Counted from the stretch's first letter, positions 1 through 8,958 are shown. The stretch is DNA of 64,000 nucleotides from Rhizobium sp. Leaf453 (GCF_001425605.1 NZ_LMRG01000001.1:749597-813596), one strand, 5' to 3'. Translations and numbers: made by a program. Notes: a model not told the origin generated them from the letters alone.

Positions 1-92
1 TACCCGCAACGCGAGGCAGGTTTTCACCAAGCACTGCTGCCTGTCAAGGCAGGAATCGGAGAAAACCGAACCGACAATGATGCTATTGCCGG

Positions 93-1190
93 CTATTCCG
101 AACGGAAATGCTTGGACAGCTTCAAGCCCTGCGCCTGATAGTTCGAACCGAGCCCGACGCCGTACAACCCCTCCGGCCGCTCCATCATATGCTCGTAGAC
201 CAGACGGCCGACGATCTGGCCGTGTTCGAGGATGAAGGGAACCTCGTGGCTGCGGACTTCGAGCACCGCGCGGCTGCCCTTGCCGCCGGCCGAGACATGG
301 CCGAAACCGGGATCGAAGAAGCCGGCATAGTGAACGCGGAATTCCCCGACCAGCGGATCGAACGGCGTCATCTCGGCAGCATAGAGCGGCGGCACATGCA
401 CGGCTTCACGCGAGACAAGGATGTAGAATTCATCGGGATCGAGGATCAGTTCGTCACGGCCTCGGCTGTAGAGCGGCTCCCAGAAATCATAGATGCCATG
501 CTCGGCCTTCTTGTCGACATCGACGACGGCGGTGTGGTGCTTACCGCGATAACCGATCAGGCCATCATCGCCGGTGCCCTTGAGATCAATCGACAGCGCG
601 ATGCCGGCGCCCGAAACATTCGGCGTCTCGCTGGCGACCAGCACGTCGCTCTCATGCAGCGCCATCACTTCGGTTTCGGTGAGAAGCGCATGGCCGATGC
701 GGAAACGTATCTGCGACAGGCGCGAGCCGCGCCGGACGATCACCGGGAAGGTGCGCGGGCTGATTTCCAGATAGAGCGGACCGGAATAGCCGGCGGGAAT
801 CTTGTCGAATTCCTGGGCGCGGTCTGTGATCACGCGGGTGAAGATGTCGAGGCGGCCAGTCGAGCTTTTTGGATTGGCCGAGGCCGACATGCCGACCGGC
901 AGATCGAGGCTTTCCATCAGCGGCACAATGTAGACGCAGCCGGTCTCCAGCACCGCGCCTTCCGACAGGTCGATGACATGCAGTTTCAGCCGGTCGAGCT
1001 TGTCAGCGACCAGATGACCGGGACCGGGCATGAAGCTGGCGCGGACGCGGAAGGCTTTCGAACCCAGTCGAAGGTCGAGGCTTGCCGGCTGAATCTGGTC
1101 GATATCCAGCTTGGCTTCGCTTTTCAGCCGTCCTTCGTCAAACAGCGCCGCAATGGCGCGATCGGCCAGAATGCCCGTAGCCCTCGTCAT
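93..1190 (-). CDS. dcd: 2'-deoxycytidine 5'-triphosphate deaminase, tandem-fused alphaproteobacterial form
   Basis: Deaminates dCTP to dUTP in the cytosol, supplying dUMP for thymidylate synthesis. At 365 residues it is nearly twice the length of the usual single-domain dCTP deaminase (about 190). Two related halves are visible: the first carries the SSTGRLD motif near residue 110 and GSRLSQIRF near 155; the second carries HYAGFFDPGFG near 290 followed by a HGQIVGRLVYE strand. This matches the long two-domain Dcd known in alphaproteobacteria. It starts MTRATGIL and ends with TAG. It is transcribed away from the riboswitch-controlled metZ, sharing the intergenic region. Family assignment is firm; which half is catalytic cannot be read from sequence alone. 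Confidence 0.88.
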   Translation of the reverse strand: MTRATGILADRAIAALFDEGRLKSEAKLDIDQIQPASLDLRLGSKAFRVRASFMPGPGHLVADKLDRLKLHVIDLSEGAVLETGCVYIVPLMESLDLPVGMSASANPKSSTGRLDIFTRVITDRAQEFDKIPAGYSGPLYLEISPRTFPVIVRRGSRLSQIRFRIGHALLTETEVMALHESDVLVASETPNVSGAGIALSIDLKGTGDDGLIGYRGKHHTAVVDVDKKAEHGIYDFWEPLYSRGRDELILDPDEFYILVSREAVHVPPLYAAEMTPFDPLVGEFRVHYAGFFDPGFGHVSAGGKGSRAVLEVRSHEVPFILEHGQIVGRLVYEHMMERPEGLYGVGLGSNYQAQGLKLSKHFRSE

Positions 1191-1302
1191 TTCATCGTCC
1201 TCTTTGCCGGCACCGGCACGTCATAACCCAAATTGTCCCTGTGACATATCTTCTCGTTCGCGGGAATTGACGCAAGCGCGGCCAATCAGTAAATACTGAC
1301 TT

Positions 1303-1360
1303 ATCCCGTGGTGATTTGGCCGGTCGGCTTGCAGCCACGTTAAACAAGTAGCTAAAAAGG
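1303..1360 (+). promoter_or_regulatory. SAM-II (metA-type) riboswitch aptamer
   Basis: Directly upstream of metZ lies the conserved SAM-II core. CGTGG (1307-1311) pairs with CCACG (1335-1339) to form P1, the loop contains GTGATTTGGCCGG and GGCTTGCA, and the 3' pseudoknot strand GTAGCTAAAAAGG (1348-1360) is typical of the class. SAM-II riboswitches in alphaproteobacteria bind S-adenosylmethionine and turn off methionine biosynthesis genes. Position, strand and motif agree with the downstream gene. Confidence 0.93.
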
Positions 1361-1402
1361 CCGGGTTTGAAACCGGCTTGCTTTTTCGCGGCCGGTTTTT
1401 TT
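1359..1402 (+). terminator. Attenuator behind the SAM-II aptamer: competing hairpins and T7 tract
   Basis: AACCGGC (1371-1377) can pair with downstream GCCGGTT (1391-1397), which runs into seven T residues (1396-1402) and looks like an intrinsic terminator. The same AACCGGC can instead pair with GCCGGGTT just upstream (1360-1367), whose first bases touch the AAAAAGG pseudoknot strand of the aptamer. The two hairpins are mutually exclusive, so SAM binding could favour the terminator. The pairing is seen in the sequence; the switching mechanism is inferred. Confidence 0.72.
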
Positions 1403-1420
1403 GTGTTGAAAGAGACGATA

Positions 1421-2605
1421 ATGAGCAAAACCTGGCGCCCCGCGACACAGCTCGTTCATGGCGGCACGACCCGTTCCAATCATGGTGAAACCTCCGAAGC
1501 CATCTTCATGACGCAGGGCTTCGTCTACGACACCTCGGAAGCCGCAGAAGCGCGCTTCAAGGGCGAGACCGACGGCTTCATCTATGCGCGCTACGGCAGT
1601 CCGACCAACGACATGTTCGAGCAGCGCATGTGCATGCTGGAAGGCGCCGAGGATGCGCGCGCCACGGCATCCGGCATGGCCGCCGTCTCCGCCGCCATCC
1701 TCTGCCAGCTGAAGGCCGGCGATCATATCGTCGCCGCCCGTGCCTTGTTCGGCTCCTGCCGCTGGGTGGTGGAAACGCTCGCCCCGAAATACGGCATTGA
1801 ATGCACGCTGATCGATGGGCGTTTCCTCGAAAACTGGGAAAAGGCGGTCAAGCCGAACACCAAGGTGTTCTTCCTCGAAAGCCCGACCAACCCGACGCTG
1901 GAAGTTGTCGACATTGCCGGCGTTGCCAAGATCGCCAATGCAATCGGCGCCAAGGTCGTCGTCGACAATGTCTTCGCGACGCCGCTCCTTCAGAAGCCGC
2001 TGGAACTGGGTGCCCATGTCGTCGTCTATTCCGCGACCAAGCATATCGACGGACAGGGCCGCTGCCTCGGCGGCGTCATCCTTTCCGACAAGGAATGGAT
2101 CAACGAGCATCTGCACGACTATTTCCGCCACACCGGCCCGGCTTTGTCGCCGTTCAATGCCTGGACGCTGCTGAAGGGCATCGAGACCCTGCCGCTGCGC
2201 GTGCGCCAGCAGAGCGAGAACGCGTCGCGCGTGGCAGACTTCCTCGCCGAGCAGAGCCAGGTCGCCAAGGTCATCTATCCCGGCCGCAAGGACCATCCGC
2301 AGGCCGATATCATCGCCCGGCAGATGAAAGGCGGCTCGACGCTGGTCTGCTTCGAACTGAAGGGTGGCAAGGAAGCGGCCTTCAAGCTGCAGAACGCGCT
2401 CGAGACCGTGCTGATCTCCAACAATCTAGGCGATTCGAAGAGCCTGATCACCCATCCGGCGACCACGACGCACAAGAACCTCTCCGAAGAGGCCCGCACC
2501 GAACTCGGCATCTCGCCCGGCACTGTTCGCTTCTCGGCCGGCATCGAGGACGGTGACGACCTGATCGACGATTTCGCCCGGGCGCTCAAGTCCGTCCAGG
2601 CCTGA
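1421..2605 (+). CDS. metZ: O-succinylhomoserine sulfhydrylase
   Basis: PLP enzyme of the Cys/Met metabolism family that makes homocysteine from O-succinylhomoserine and sulfide for methionine synthesis. The 394-residue length fits. Visible family features are YARYGSPTND near residue 47, the PLP lysine in YSATKHIDGQGR near 205, and the C-terminal RFSAGIEDGDDLIDDF motif. The ATG at 1421 was chosen because MSKTWRPATQLVHGG is the usual N terminus and GAAAGAGACG provides a ribosome-binding site just after the attenuator; an upstream in-frame ATG would fall inside the riboswitch. Control by SAM through the SAM-II element is expected. It could be annotated metX/metY-like in older schemes. Confidence 0.93.
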   Translation: MSKTWRPATQLVHGGTTRSNHGETSEAIFMTQGFVYDTSEAAEARFKGETDGFIYARYGSPTNDMFEQRMCMLEGAEDARATASGMAAVSAAILCQLKAGDHIVAARALFGSCRWVVETLAPKYGIECTLIDGRFLENWEKAVKPNTKVFFLESPTNPTLEVVDIAGVAKIANAIGAKVVVDNVFATPLLQKPLELGAHVVVYSATKHIDGQGRCLGGVILSDKEWINEHLHDYFRHTGPALSPFNAWTLLKGIETLPLRVRQQSENASRVADFLAEQSQVAKVIYPGRKDHPQADIIARQMKGGSTLVCFELKGGKEAAFKLQNALETVLISNNLGDSKSLITHPATTTHKNLSEEARTELGISPGTVRFSAGIEDGDDLIDDFARALKSVQA

Positions 2606-2623
2606 TCTTTCGGAACTGCCTGA

Positions 2624-2656
2624 AACGCTCGTGTCCTTCCGGATGCGGGCGTTTTT
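2624..2656 (+). terminator. Intrinsic terminator after metZ
   Basis: AACGCTCG (2624-2631) pairs with CGGGCGTT (2646-2653, one G-T pair) and is followed by TTTC. It lies just beyond the metZ stop and at the end of the convergent phosphatidyltransferase gene. Confidence 0.75.
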
Positions 2657-3277
2657 CTATGCCTGAACACTGTCCCTGAAACTGGCACGGGCCAGCATCA
2701 GCCGCGACAGCGTCGTGTAGAAGCAGACAAGCGCGAACAGGACGGCAATCTCGGAGAACCAGTGCGGGAACAGGCAGAAGGCGAGGAAGACGGCGATGGT
2801 CTCGGTCGCTTCGGCAAGGCCAGTGGTGAAATAGAGCGATTTCGCCCCGCGCACCTCCGTCGTTAGCCCCCGTTTCTCGGCCATGACGGCAAAGGCTAGG
2901 AAGCTCGCGCCGTTGATGTAGAAGGCGAGAAGCAGCAGGCCGCCGGCCGCTCCGTTCTCGTACGGGTCCGACAGGATGAAGGCGAAGGGAATGAGACCGT
3001 AAAAGGCGAAATCGAGGGCGATATCGAGAAAGCCGCCGAAATCGGTCTTTGCCGTGGCGCGCGCCACCGCGCCATCCAGACCGTCGCAGAGACGACTAGC
3101 ACCGATCAGAATAAAAGCCAGCATCAGTTCGTCGATGATAATGGCGAAGGCAGCAGCGAGCCCGAGCAGGAAACCGGTGACGGTAACGGCATTGGCACTG
3201 ACGCCGCGGCTGGCCAGAAAATGCCCTCCACGGTCAAGCCAAGGGTCCAGCCGCTGCCTGATATGCCCGTCGAGCAT
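2657..3277 (-). CDS. CDP-alcohol phosphatidyltransferase family membrane protein
   Basis: A 206-residue integral membrane enzyme of the family that transfers a phosphatidyl group from CDP-diacylglycerol to an alcohol. The signature DG-x2-AR-x8-G-x3-D-x3-D is present as DGLDGAVAR (about residues 65-73) followed by GGFLDIALD. Several hydrophobic segments surround it, including residues 35-58 and the C-terminal third. The acceptor alcohol cannot be told from sequence; it is shorter than Pcs and unlike a clear PgsA or PssA. It is convergent with metZ and divergent from apaG. Confidence 0.8.
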   Translation of the reverse strand: MLDGHIRQRLDPWLDRGGHFLASRGVSANAVTVTGFLLGLAAAFAIIIDELMLAFILIGASRLCDGLDGAVARATAKTDFGGFLDIALDFAFYGLIPFAFILSDPYENGAAGGLLLLAFYINGASFLAFAVMAEKRGLTTEVRGAKSLYFTTGLAEATETIAVFLAFCLFPHWFSEIAVLFALVCFYTTLSRLMLARASFRDSVQA

Positions 3278-3372
3278 GCTGTTTCCTATCCTTACAGTTT
3301 ACCCTGTCCGTTATTCTTGACGAAACCATCTTGCTGTAGAATATCGCCTATAGACTTGAAAAGGGTTTGCAT

Positions 3373-3765
3373 ATGTACCGCGCGCTCACTCGCGATATCG
3401 AGGTAACGGTCGAGCCATACTATCTGGAGGAGCAATCCGATCCGGATGACAGCCGCTATGTCTGGGGTTACCGTATCCTGATCTCCAACCTTTCCGGCAA
3501 GACCGTACGGCTGATGACGCGCTACTGGAACATCACCGATGAAAACGGCCAGGTTGATGAGGTCAACGGACCGGGCGTGATCGGCGAGCAACCGGTTCTC
3601 AACCCCGGTGACACCTACGAATATTCCTCGGGCTGCCCGCTCGATACGCCATCGGGCGTCATGTTCGGTCACTATTCCATGGAAACGACGGAAGGCGAGG
3701 CCTTCAACGTCGACATCCCCGCCTTTTCGCTGGACTCGCCGGGCCAGACCCGGACGTTGAATTAG
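3373..3765 (+). CDS. apaG: ApaG domain protein
   Basis: A 130-residue single-domain protein with the ApaG fibronectin-like fold. Typical are YVWGYRI (around 33-39), the block [31 protein letters not shown] and the ending [15 protein letters not shown]. In enterobacteria ApaG has been linked to cobalt/magnesium phenotypes, but its molecular activity is not settled. The ATG at 3373 gives the standard start [11 protein letters not shown]; a TTG two codons upstream is less likely. It converges on hslO, a common rhizobial arrangement. Confidence 0.92.
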   Translation: MYRALTRDIEVTVEPYYLEEQSDPDDSRYVWGYRILISNLSGKTVRLMTRYWNITDENGQVDEVNGPGVIGEQPVLNPGDTYEYSSGCPLDTPSGVMFGHYSMETTEGEAFNVDIPAFSLDSPGQTRTLN

Positions 3766-3791
3766 AGCGCTTAATCTAGGACAAAGCGCTC
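3765..3791. terminator. Hairpin between convergent apaG and hslO
   Basis: GAGCGCTT (3765-3772) and AAGCGCTC (3784-3791) form a perfect 8-bp stem starting in the apaG stop codon. There is no strong T tract, so it may be a weak terminator or an mRNA-end hairpin for either gene. Confidence 0.45.
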
Positions 3792-3805
3792 CAAGGGCCG
3801 CAAGA

Positions 3806-4801
3806 TCACTGCGGCCGGATTTCGGTTGCTTCGAACCGATAGGTCGTCGAGCAGAATTCGCAAGTGACTGAAACCTTCCCATCTTCCATCGAATGATCGA
3901 TGTCTTCCTGGCTGAGGCTCGCCAGCACGTCGCGCAGCTTTTCGCGCGAACAGCTGCACTTGTCGTAGACGGCCTGCGGCGGATAGACCTTGACGCCGCG
4001 CTCGTGGAACAGCCTGTAGAGCAGGCGTTCCGTGCCGACGGTCGGGTCGGTCAGTTCGTCCGCATCGATGGTCTGGACCATGACGCTGGCTTCATCCCAC
4101 AGGTCGTCGACCTCAAAATCGCCATCCGCATTCGTCGTGTCGCCATCACCGCCATGTAAATCTCGCTGGCGCATGCGCTCGGGCGCATCGGGCAGAAACT
4201 GCGCGACCATGCCGCCGGCGCGCCAGCGGTGACGCGGCTTGCCGTTTTCATCGCGGTCGAGCAATTCGGCAACGCCGAGGCGCACCTTGGTCGGGATCTG
4301 TTCCGACTGTCGGAAATAGACCCCGGCGATCTCCTCAAGGCTTGCGCCATCCAGCGGCACGATGCCCTGATAGCGCTGCATATGGGCGCCCTGATCGATA
4401 GTGAAGGCAAGCACGCCCTCGCCCAGCAACTGCAACGGCTGGGTCTGGCCGTTCTTCTGGGCCGTCGCCAACGCTTCCTCATTGTAACGGGCATAGGCGC
4501 GCACACGATCAGGCGTCGCGAAATCCGCGACGACCAGATCGACAGGACCATCGCTCTTGGTCTGAACGATCAGCTTGCCTTCGAATTTCAGCGAGGTACC
4601 AAGCAGAACCGTCAGTACGACCGTTTCGGCGACGAGACGGGCGACCGGCAGCGGATAGTTGTGACGTTCGAGAATGGCGTCCAGCATCGGGCCGAGCTGG
4701 ACGGCGCGGCCGCGCACATCAAGGCCTTCAACCTGAAACGGTACGACGTGGTCATCACCGGCAAAATCGAATTCGCCGAGGCCCGGCATGGTTTCCGTCA
4801 T
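3806..4801 (-). CDS. hslO: Redox-regulated chaperone Hsp33
   Basis: Cytosolic holdase activated by oxidative unfolding. The zinc-binding redox switch is intact: KCSCSREK followed about 30 residues later by CEFC near the C terminus (CxC and CxxC). The N-terminal domain contains VRGRAVQLGPMLDAIL. The reading frame is open upstream, but the ATG at 4801 (MTETMPGLGEFDF, about 331 residues) is preceded by AAGGAG at 7 nt; the adjacent ATG at 4804 is also possible, while the longer Arg-rich extension has no such site. It lies downstream of argF on the same strand, as in other Rhizobiaceae. Confidence 0.92.
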   Translation of the reverse strand: MTETMPGLGEFDFAGDDHVVPFQVEGLDVRGRAVQLGPMLDAILERHNYPLPVARLVAETVVLTVLLGTSLKFEGKLIVQTKSDGPVDLVVADFATPDRVRAYARYNEEALATAQKNGQTQPLQLLGEGVLAFTIDQGAHMQRYQGIVPLDGASLEEIAGVYFRQSEQIPTKVRLGVAELLDRDENGKPRHRWRAGGMVAQFLPDAPERMRQRDLHGGDGDTTNADGDFEVDDLWDEASVMVQTIDADELTDPTVGTERLLYRLFHERGVKVYPPQAVYDKCSCSREKLRDVLASLSQEDIDHSMEDGKVSVTCEFCSTTYRFEATEIRPQ

Positions 4802-4985
4802 CATCTTGCTCCTTAGCATTCGATCACCGATACGCCTGAGGAGCCGAGCCCCGCGGCGACGCGATGTCCGATGTGTCCATTGATCCCGTACCGTCACGGT
4901 TTGTCCAGAGCATGTCTGGAAAAAGCGGCGGCCGGTCTTGTCGCTTCAGCACCGAAGCGAACGGATGGTTGGTGTCATCAACGAC

Positions 4986-5017
4986 GATGACCGGTCGCGT
5001 ATTCGGCGCCGGTCATC
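4986..5017. other. Hairpin in the argF-hslO gap
   Basis: GATGACCGG (4986-4994) and CCGGTCATC (5009-5017) form a perfect 9-bp stem; TTT follows on the plus strand. A second hairpin of GCCCGAC arms lies near 5043-5066, closer to the argF stop. These could end or trim the argDF transcript before hslO. No other feature is seen in this gap of about 275 bases. Confidence 0.4.
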
Positions 5018-5076
5018 TTTCTGGTCCATAGATCGTGTGCCGCCCGACCGTTTTCAAGTCGGGCGATCGCGCCTGC

Positions 5077-5994
5077 TTAGAGCGCGCCGAGGCACCAGGC
5101 GAGCACGGACTTCTGGGCGTGCAGGCGGTTTTCGGCTTCGTCGAAGACAACCGACTGCTTGCCGTCTATCACTTCGTCCGTCACCTCTTCGCCGCGATGG
5201 GCCGGCAGGCAGTGCATGAACAGTGCATCCTTGTTGGCGCGCTTCATCAAGGCCTCGTTCACCTGGAAGGGCTGGAAGACGTTGTGGCCGCGCGCGCGAT
5301 GTTCCTGGTTCATGGAGACCCAGGTGTCGGTCACGACGCAATCGGCGCCATCAACGGCCTGCTCGGCCTCGTGGTAAAGCTTGATATTGCCGCCATTGTT
5401 GCGCGCCCAGTTGAGGATTTTGTCGTCCGGCTCGGAACCAAGCGGAACGGCCATGTTCATCTGGTAGCCGAAACGGGCCGAGCCCTCGACGAAGGAATGC
5501 AGCACGTTGTTGCCATCGCCGGTCCAGGCGATCGTCTTGCCCTTCACCGGACCACTGTGTTCTTCGAAAGTCATGATATCGGCCATGATCTGGCAGGGAT
5601 GCGTCGTGTCCGTCAGGCCGTTGATGACCGGCACGGTTGCGTGTTCGGCCAGTTCCAGCAGGCGGCTATGATCGGTGGTGCGGATCATGATGGCATCGAC
5701 GTAACGCGACAAGACCTTGGCGGTGTCGCCGATGGTTTCGGCGCGGCCGAGCTGCATTTCGGTGCCGGAGAGAAACAGCGTCTCGCCGCCGAGCTGGCGC
5801 ATGCCGACGTCGAAAGAGACGCGGGTGCGGGTCGAAGGCTTTTCAAAGATCATCGCCAGCATCTTGCCGGCCAGCGGCTTTTCGGCCGTACCGGCCTTGG
5901 TGGCGGCCTTGCGGACGCGGGCGTCGTCGATGATGGTTCTCAGGTCATTCGACGTCATTGCGGAGAGGTCGAGGAAGTGTCTTGTATCGGCCAT
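5077..5994 (-). CDS. argF: Ornithine carbamoyltransferase
   Basis: Makes citrulline from ornithine and carbamoyl phosphate in arginine biosynthesis. At 305 residues it has the normal length. The carbamoyl-phosphate motif [13 protein letters not shown] (about 51-63), the HPCQ motif (about 133) and the ornithine-side [11 protein letters not shown] motif (about 262) are all intact. It follows argD on the same strand after 44 nt, consistent with an argD-argF operon. Confidence 0.96.
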   Translation of the reverse strand: MADTRHFLDLSAMTSNDLRTIIDDARVRKAATKAGTAEKPLAGKMLAMIFEKPSTRTRVSFDVGMRQLGGETLFLSGTEMQLGRAETIGDTAKVLSRYVDAIMIRTTDHSRLLELAEHATVPVINGLTDTTHPCQIMADIMTFEEHSGPVKGKTIAWTGDGNNVLHSFVEGSARFGYQMNMAVPLGSEPDDKILNWARNNGGNIKLYHEAEQAVDGADCVVTDTWVSMNQEHRARGHNVFQPFQVNEALMKRANKDALFMHCLPAHRGEEVTDEVIDGKQSVVFDEAENRLHAQKSVLAWCLGAL

Positions 5995-6038
5995 TCTATT
6001 CAGGTCCTGTCATTATTCGAGCATGCGGGGAACGTCGT

Positions 6039-7238
6039 TCAGGCCGAAGCCTGTCGTCGTTCCGCCGTCAGATGCTCGGCCGCCCGCTCGATGCGAGCGA
6101 GACCCTCGCGGGCCTCTTCCGCCGTCGTGGTGAGCGGCGGTAGCAGGCGAATAACATTTTCACCGGCCGGGACAGCCAGCAGGCGCTCCGCCCGGATGGC
6201 CTTCAACAGGTCTGCCGACGGCACCTTGGCCTTGATGCCAAGCATCAAGCCGTCGCCACGGATTTCCTCGATCACATCGGGGAACCGGTCGGCAAGCGAG
6301 GCAAGCCCTTGACGGAAGACCAAGGCCACATCGCGGACATGCGGCAGGAAATCATCCGCCAGTACGACATCCAGGACGGCATTGCCGACAGCCATGGCGA
6401 GCGGATTGCCGCCATAGGTCGATCCATGCGTGCCGGCGACCATGCCGGCAGCCGCTTCCTCGGTTGCAAGGCACGCGCCAAGCGGGAAGCCGCCGCCGAT
6501 CCCCTTGGCCACCGCCATGATGTCCGGGGTGATACCCGACCATTCATGGGCAAACAGCTTGCCGGTACGGCCGACGCCGCACTGAACCTCGTCGAAGATC
6601 AGGAGCAGGCCGAATTCGTCGCAGAGCGTACGCAGTTCCTGCAGGAATTCCTTCGGAACGGTGCGGATGCCGCCCTCGCCCTGGATCGGCTCGATCAGGA
6701 TCGCGGCCGTTTCCTCGGTGATGGCGGCCTTCAGGGCCTGCATGTCACCGAAAGGCACCTGGTAGAAACCGGGAGCCTTCGGGCCGAAACCTTCGAGATA
6801 TTTCGCCTGGCCGCCGGCGGCGATCGTTGCCAGCGTGCGGCCGTGGAAAGCGCCCTCGAAGGTAATAATATGGAATTTTTCCGGATGCCCCTTGGCGAAA
6901 TGATAGCGCCGCGCCGTCTTGATCGCGCATTCCAGAGCTTCGGCACCCGAGTTGGTGAAAAACACCTTGTCGGCGAAGGTCGCGTCCGTCAGCCGGCGGC
7001 CGAGGCTTTCCTGGCCGGGGACTTCATAGAGGTTGGACAGGTGCCAGACCTTCTCGGCCTGCTCCTTCAACGCCGACACCAGATGCGGATGCGCATGGCC
7101 AAGCGAATTGACTGCGACGCCTGCGGCGAAATCCAGATAGCGGGTACCGTCCTCAGCGATCAGCCAGACGCCTTCGCCGCGCTCGAACCGGAGAGGTGCG
7201 CGGGCATATGTGTCGTAAAGCGGCGTGGCTTCGGCCAT
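6039..7238 (-). CDS. argD: Acetylornithine aminotransferase
   Basis: PLP-dependent class III aminotransferase of arginine biosynthesis, about 399 residues. Visible are [17 protein letters not shown] (PLP phosphate site), [12 protein letters not shown], and the Schiff-base lysine in [14 protein letters not shown]. The ATG at 7238 ([13 protein letters not shown]) was chosen because GAGGAG sits 9 nt upstream; the more upstream ATGs lie before that site. It may also serve in lysine synthesis as N-succinyldiaminopimelate aminotransferase, as shown for some ArgD proteins. It is divergent from gcrA. Confidence 0.94.
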   Translation of the reverse strand: MAEATPLYDTYARAPLRFERGEGVWLIAEDGTRYLDFAAGVAVNSLGHAHPHLVSALKEQAEKVWHLSNLYEVPGQESLGRRLTDATFADKVFFTNSGAEALECAIKTARRYHFAKGHPEKFHIITFEGAFHGRTLATIAAGGQAKYLEGFGPKAPGFYQVPFGDMQALKAAITEETAAILIEPIQGEGGIRTVPKEFLQELRTLCDEFGLLLIFDEVQCGVGRTGKLFAHEWSGITPDIMAVAKGIGGGFPLGACLATEEAAAGMVAGTHGSTYGGNPLAMAVGNAVLDVVLADDFLPHVRDVALVFRQGLASLADRFPDVIEEIRGDGLMLGIKAKVPSADLLKAIRAERLLAVPAGENVIRLLPPLTTTAEEAREGLARIERAAEHLTAERRQASA

Positions 7239-7488
7239 GGCGCAAGTCTCCTCAATCATCACGGCGTGACTGCCTGGATCACGTGTTTACACCGGGCTGG
7301 GCCAGCCCTGAAAAATCAAAATGCCGCCTTGCGGCGGCGACGGCACTATCTTCATTTCGCACTGCAATGTCAACAAAACGCCATGATCTGCGGCCATTCG
7401 CGCACTCCGAAAGGCCTGCGATTTTTTTACGCCGCACTCTTGCAAAAATACCACGCGCTGCAAGCAAGTTGGGGAAAACTCGAAAATC

Positions 7489-7525
7489 GATTCGGCGTGA
7501 TTCACGGGACTCTTGTCACGGAGTC
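7489..7525. promoter_or_regulatory. Cluster of four CcrM methylation sites (GANTC) upstream of gcrA
   Basis: GATTC (7489-7493), GATTC (7499-7503), GACTC (7508-7512) and GAGTC (7521-7525) occur within 37 bp, and another GATTC lies at 7632-7636. In alphaproteobacteria CcrM methylates GANTC and GcrA acts at promoters carrying methylated sites. The cluster sits in the 432-base gap between argD and gcrA, which holds no other gene I can support. Confidence 0.65.
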
Positions 7526-7670
7526 CCCCGGGCTCTACGTTAATAAACAATTACTAGAACGCGGCGGCGGACCTAGTCACCAAAAGTGTTATCGCGTTTC
7601 AACCTCGGATCGCCTCCGGGGTTCGGTGGAGGATTCGACCATCACTAACGCTGTGAATGGAGACATGACC

Positions 7671-8204
7671 ATGAACTGGACTGACGAGCGGGTCGAAAAA
7701 CTCAAGAAGTTGTGGTCCGAAGGTCTGAGCGCAAGCCAGATCGCCGCTCAGCTTGGCGGCGTCAGCCGCAATGCCGTTATCGGGAAGGTGCACCGCCTCT
7801 GCCTGCCTGGCCGCGCCAAGGCCGGCGGCGCGACGACAACGACGGCGCGAGCCAAGCGTCCGGCGCCGGCAGCACCGCGCACGCAGAACACCTTCGCTTC
7901 GTCGCGCATCGCCACGCCCCGCGCTGCAACGCGGACGGCCGGCGGCGCCGTGATGAAGGAAGAGATCGAGATCGATACGATGGAGGAACTCGAACAGGCA
8001 CCGGCCAGCAACGTCGTCGTTCCGATGTCGCGTCGCCTGGGTCTGACGCAGCTCACCGACCGCACCTGCAAGTGGCCGATCGGCGATCCCATGAAGGAAG
8101 AGTTCCACTTCTGCGGTAACGACTCTCCGGACACATCGCCCTACTGCACGTTCCATGCGAAGCTGGCCTACCAGCCGTCCGCAGAGCGCCGCCGGGCACG
8201 GTAA
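7671..8204 (+). CDS. gcrA: Cell cycle regulator GcrA
   Basis: A 177-residue alphaproteobacterial regulator that binds sigma70 RNA polymerase and stimulates promoters with CcrM-methylated GANTC sites. The N terminus MNWTDERVEKLKKLW followed by SASQIAAQLGGVSRNAVIGK is the conserved helix-turn-helix. A low-complexity Ala/Thr/Arg linker follows, and the C terminus has CKWPIGDP, FHFCG and YCTFHAKLAY, the conserved polymerase-binding region. The ATG at 7671 fits the family N terminus and has GGAG 8 nt upstream; the ATG at 7665 is too close to that site. The same frame is open far upstream through argD, but only this part is real. Confidence 0.95.
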   Translation: MNWTDERVEKLKKLWSEGLSASQIAAQLGGVSRNAVIGKVHRLCLPGRAKAGGATTTTARAKRPAPAAPRTQNTFASSRIATPRAATRTAGGAVMKEEIEIDTMEELEQAPASNVVVPMSRRLGLTQLTDRTCKWPIGDPMKEEFHFCGNDSPDTSPYCTFHAKLAYQPSAERRRAR

Positions 8205-8224
8205 GAGCCAACGCACAAGCATTA

Positions 8225-8251
8225 AAAAAGGGGCCATGAAGGCCCCTTTTT
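8225..8251. terminator. Bidirectional terminator between gcrA and phoB
   Basis: AAAAAGGGGCC (8225-8235) and GGCCCCTTTTT (8241-8251) form an 11-bp perfect palindrome with an ATGAA loop, giving a T tract on either strand. It separates the convergent gcrA and phoB genes. Confidence 0.92.
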
Positions 8252-8274
8252 CATGTCTGGTCAAATATAACTGA

Positions 8275-8958
8275 TCAGCTTTCCAGCGAATAGCCGGCGC
8301 CGCGCACGGTGCGGATCACGTCCTGCATGTTGGAGAAATTCAGCGCCTTGCGCAGGCGGCCGACATGGACGTCGACGGTACGCTCGTCGACATAGATATC
8401 GTGGCCCCAGACGCCATCCAGAAGCTGGGAGCGCGAGAACACGCGTCCCGGCGAGGCCATGAAGAATTCCAGCAGGCGGAACTCGGTCGGCCCCAGACGC
8501 ACTTCGCGGGTCTTGCGATGGACGCGATGGGTTTCGCGGTCGAGTTCGATATCGCCGCACTTCAGCAGGGTGGAGAGAACTTCCGGCTTGGCGCGACGCA
8601 GCATCGCCTTGACGCGCGCCATCAGTTCCGGTGTCGAGAACGGTTTGACGACATAATCGTCGGCACCGGTTGCGAGACCGCGAACACGCTCGCTTTCCTC
8701 GCCGCGCGCCGTCAGCATGATGATAGGCAGACGCTCGGTCTCGGAGCGCTGGCGCAGGCGACGGCATAGCTCGATACCGGAGACACCCGGCAGCATCCAG
8801 TCGAGGATCAGAAGGTCGGGCAGACGCTCCTGCAGGCGCATTTCGGCTTCGTCGCCACGGTTGATCGTATCGACTTCAAACCCTTCAGCCTCAAGGTTGT
8901 AACGCAGAAGAACGCTCAGCGCCTCTTCATCTTCAACAACGGCAATTCTTGGCAGCAT
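8275..8958 (-). CDS. phoB: Phosphate regulon response regulator PhoB
   Basis: OmpR-type response regulator of 227 residues. The receiver domain has the acidic pair in VVEDEEALS, the phosphoacceptor aspartate in LLILDWMLPGVSG, and the lysine in DDYVVKPFS. The C-terminal winged helix includes DIYVDERTVDVHVGRLRKAL. It would be phosphorylated by PhoR and bind Pho boxes such as the one before pstS. It is the last gene of the phoR-pst-phoU-phoB series on this strand. Confidence 0.96.
   Translation of the reverse strand: MLPRIAVVEDEEALSVLLRYNLEAEGFEVDTINRGDEAEMRLQERLPDLLILDWMLPGVSGIELCRRLRQRSETERLPIIMLTARGEESERVRGLATGADDYVVKPFSTPELMARVKAMLRRAKPEVLSTLLKCGDIELDRETHRVHRKTREVRLGPTEFRLLEFFMASPGRVFSRSQLLDGVWGHDIYVDERTVDVHVGRLRKALNFSNMQDVIRTVRGAGYSLES

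Noticed and set aside
6309-7670. N-terminal extension of the GcrA frame through argD
   Set aside because: The frame is open by chance; the conserved GcrA N terminus and its ribosome-binding site lie at 7671.
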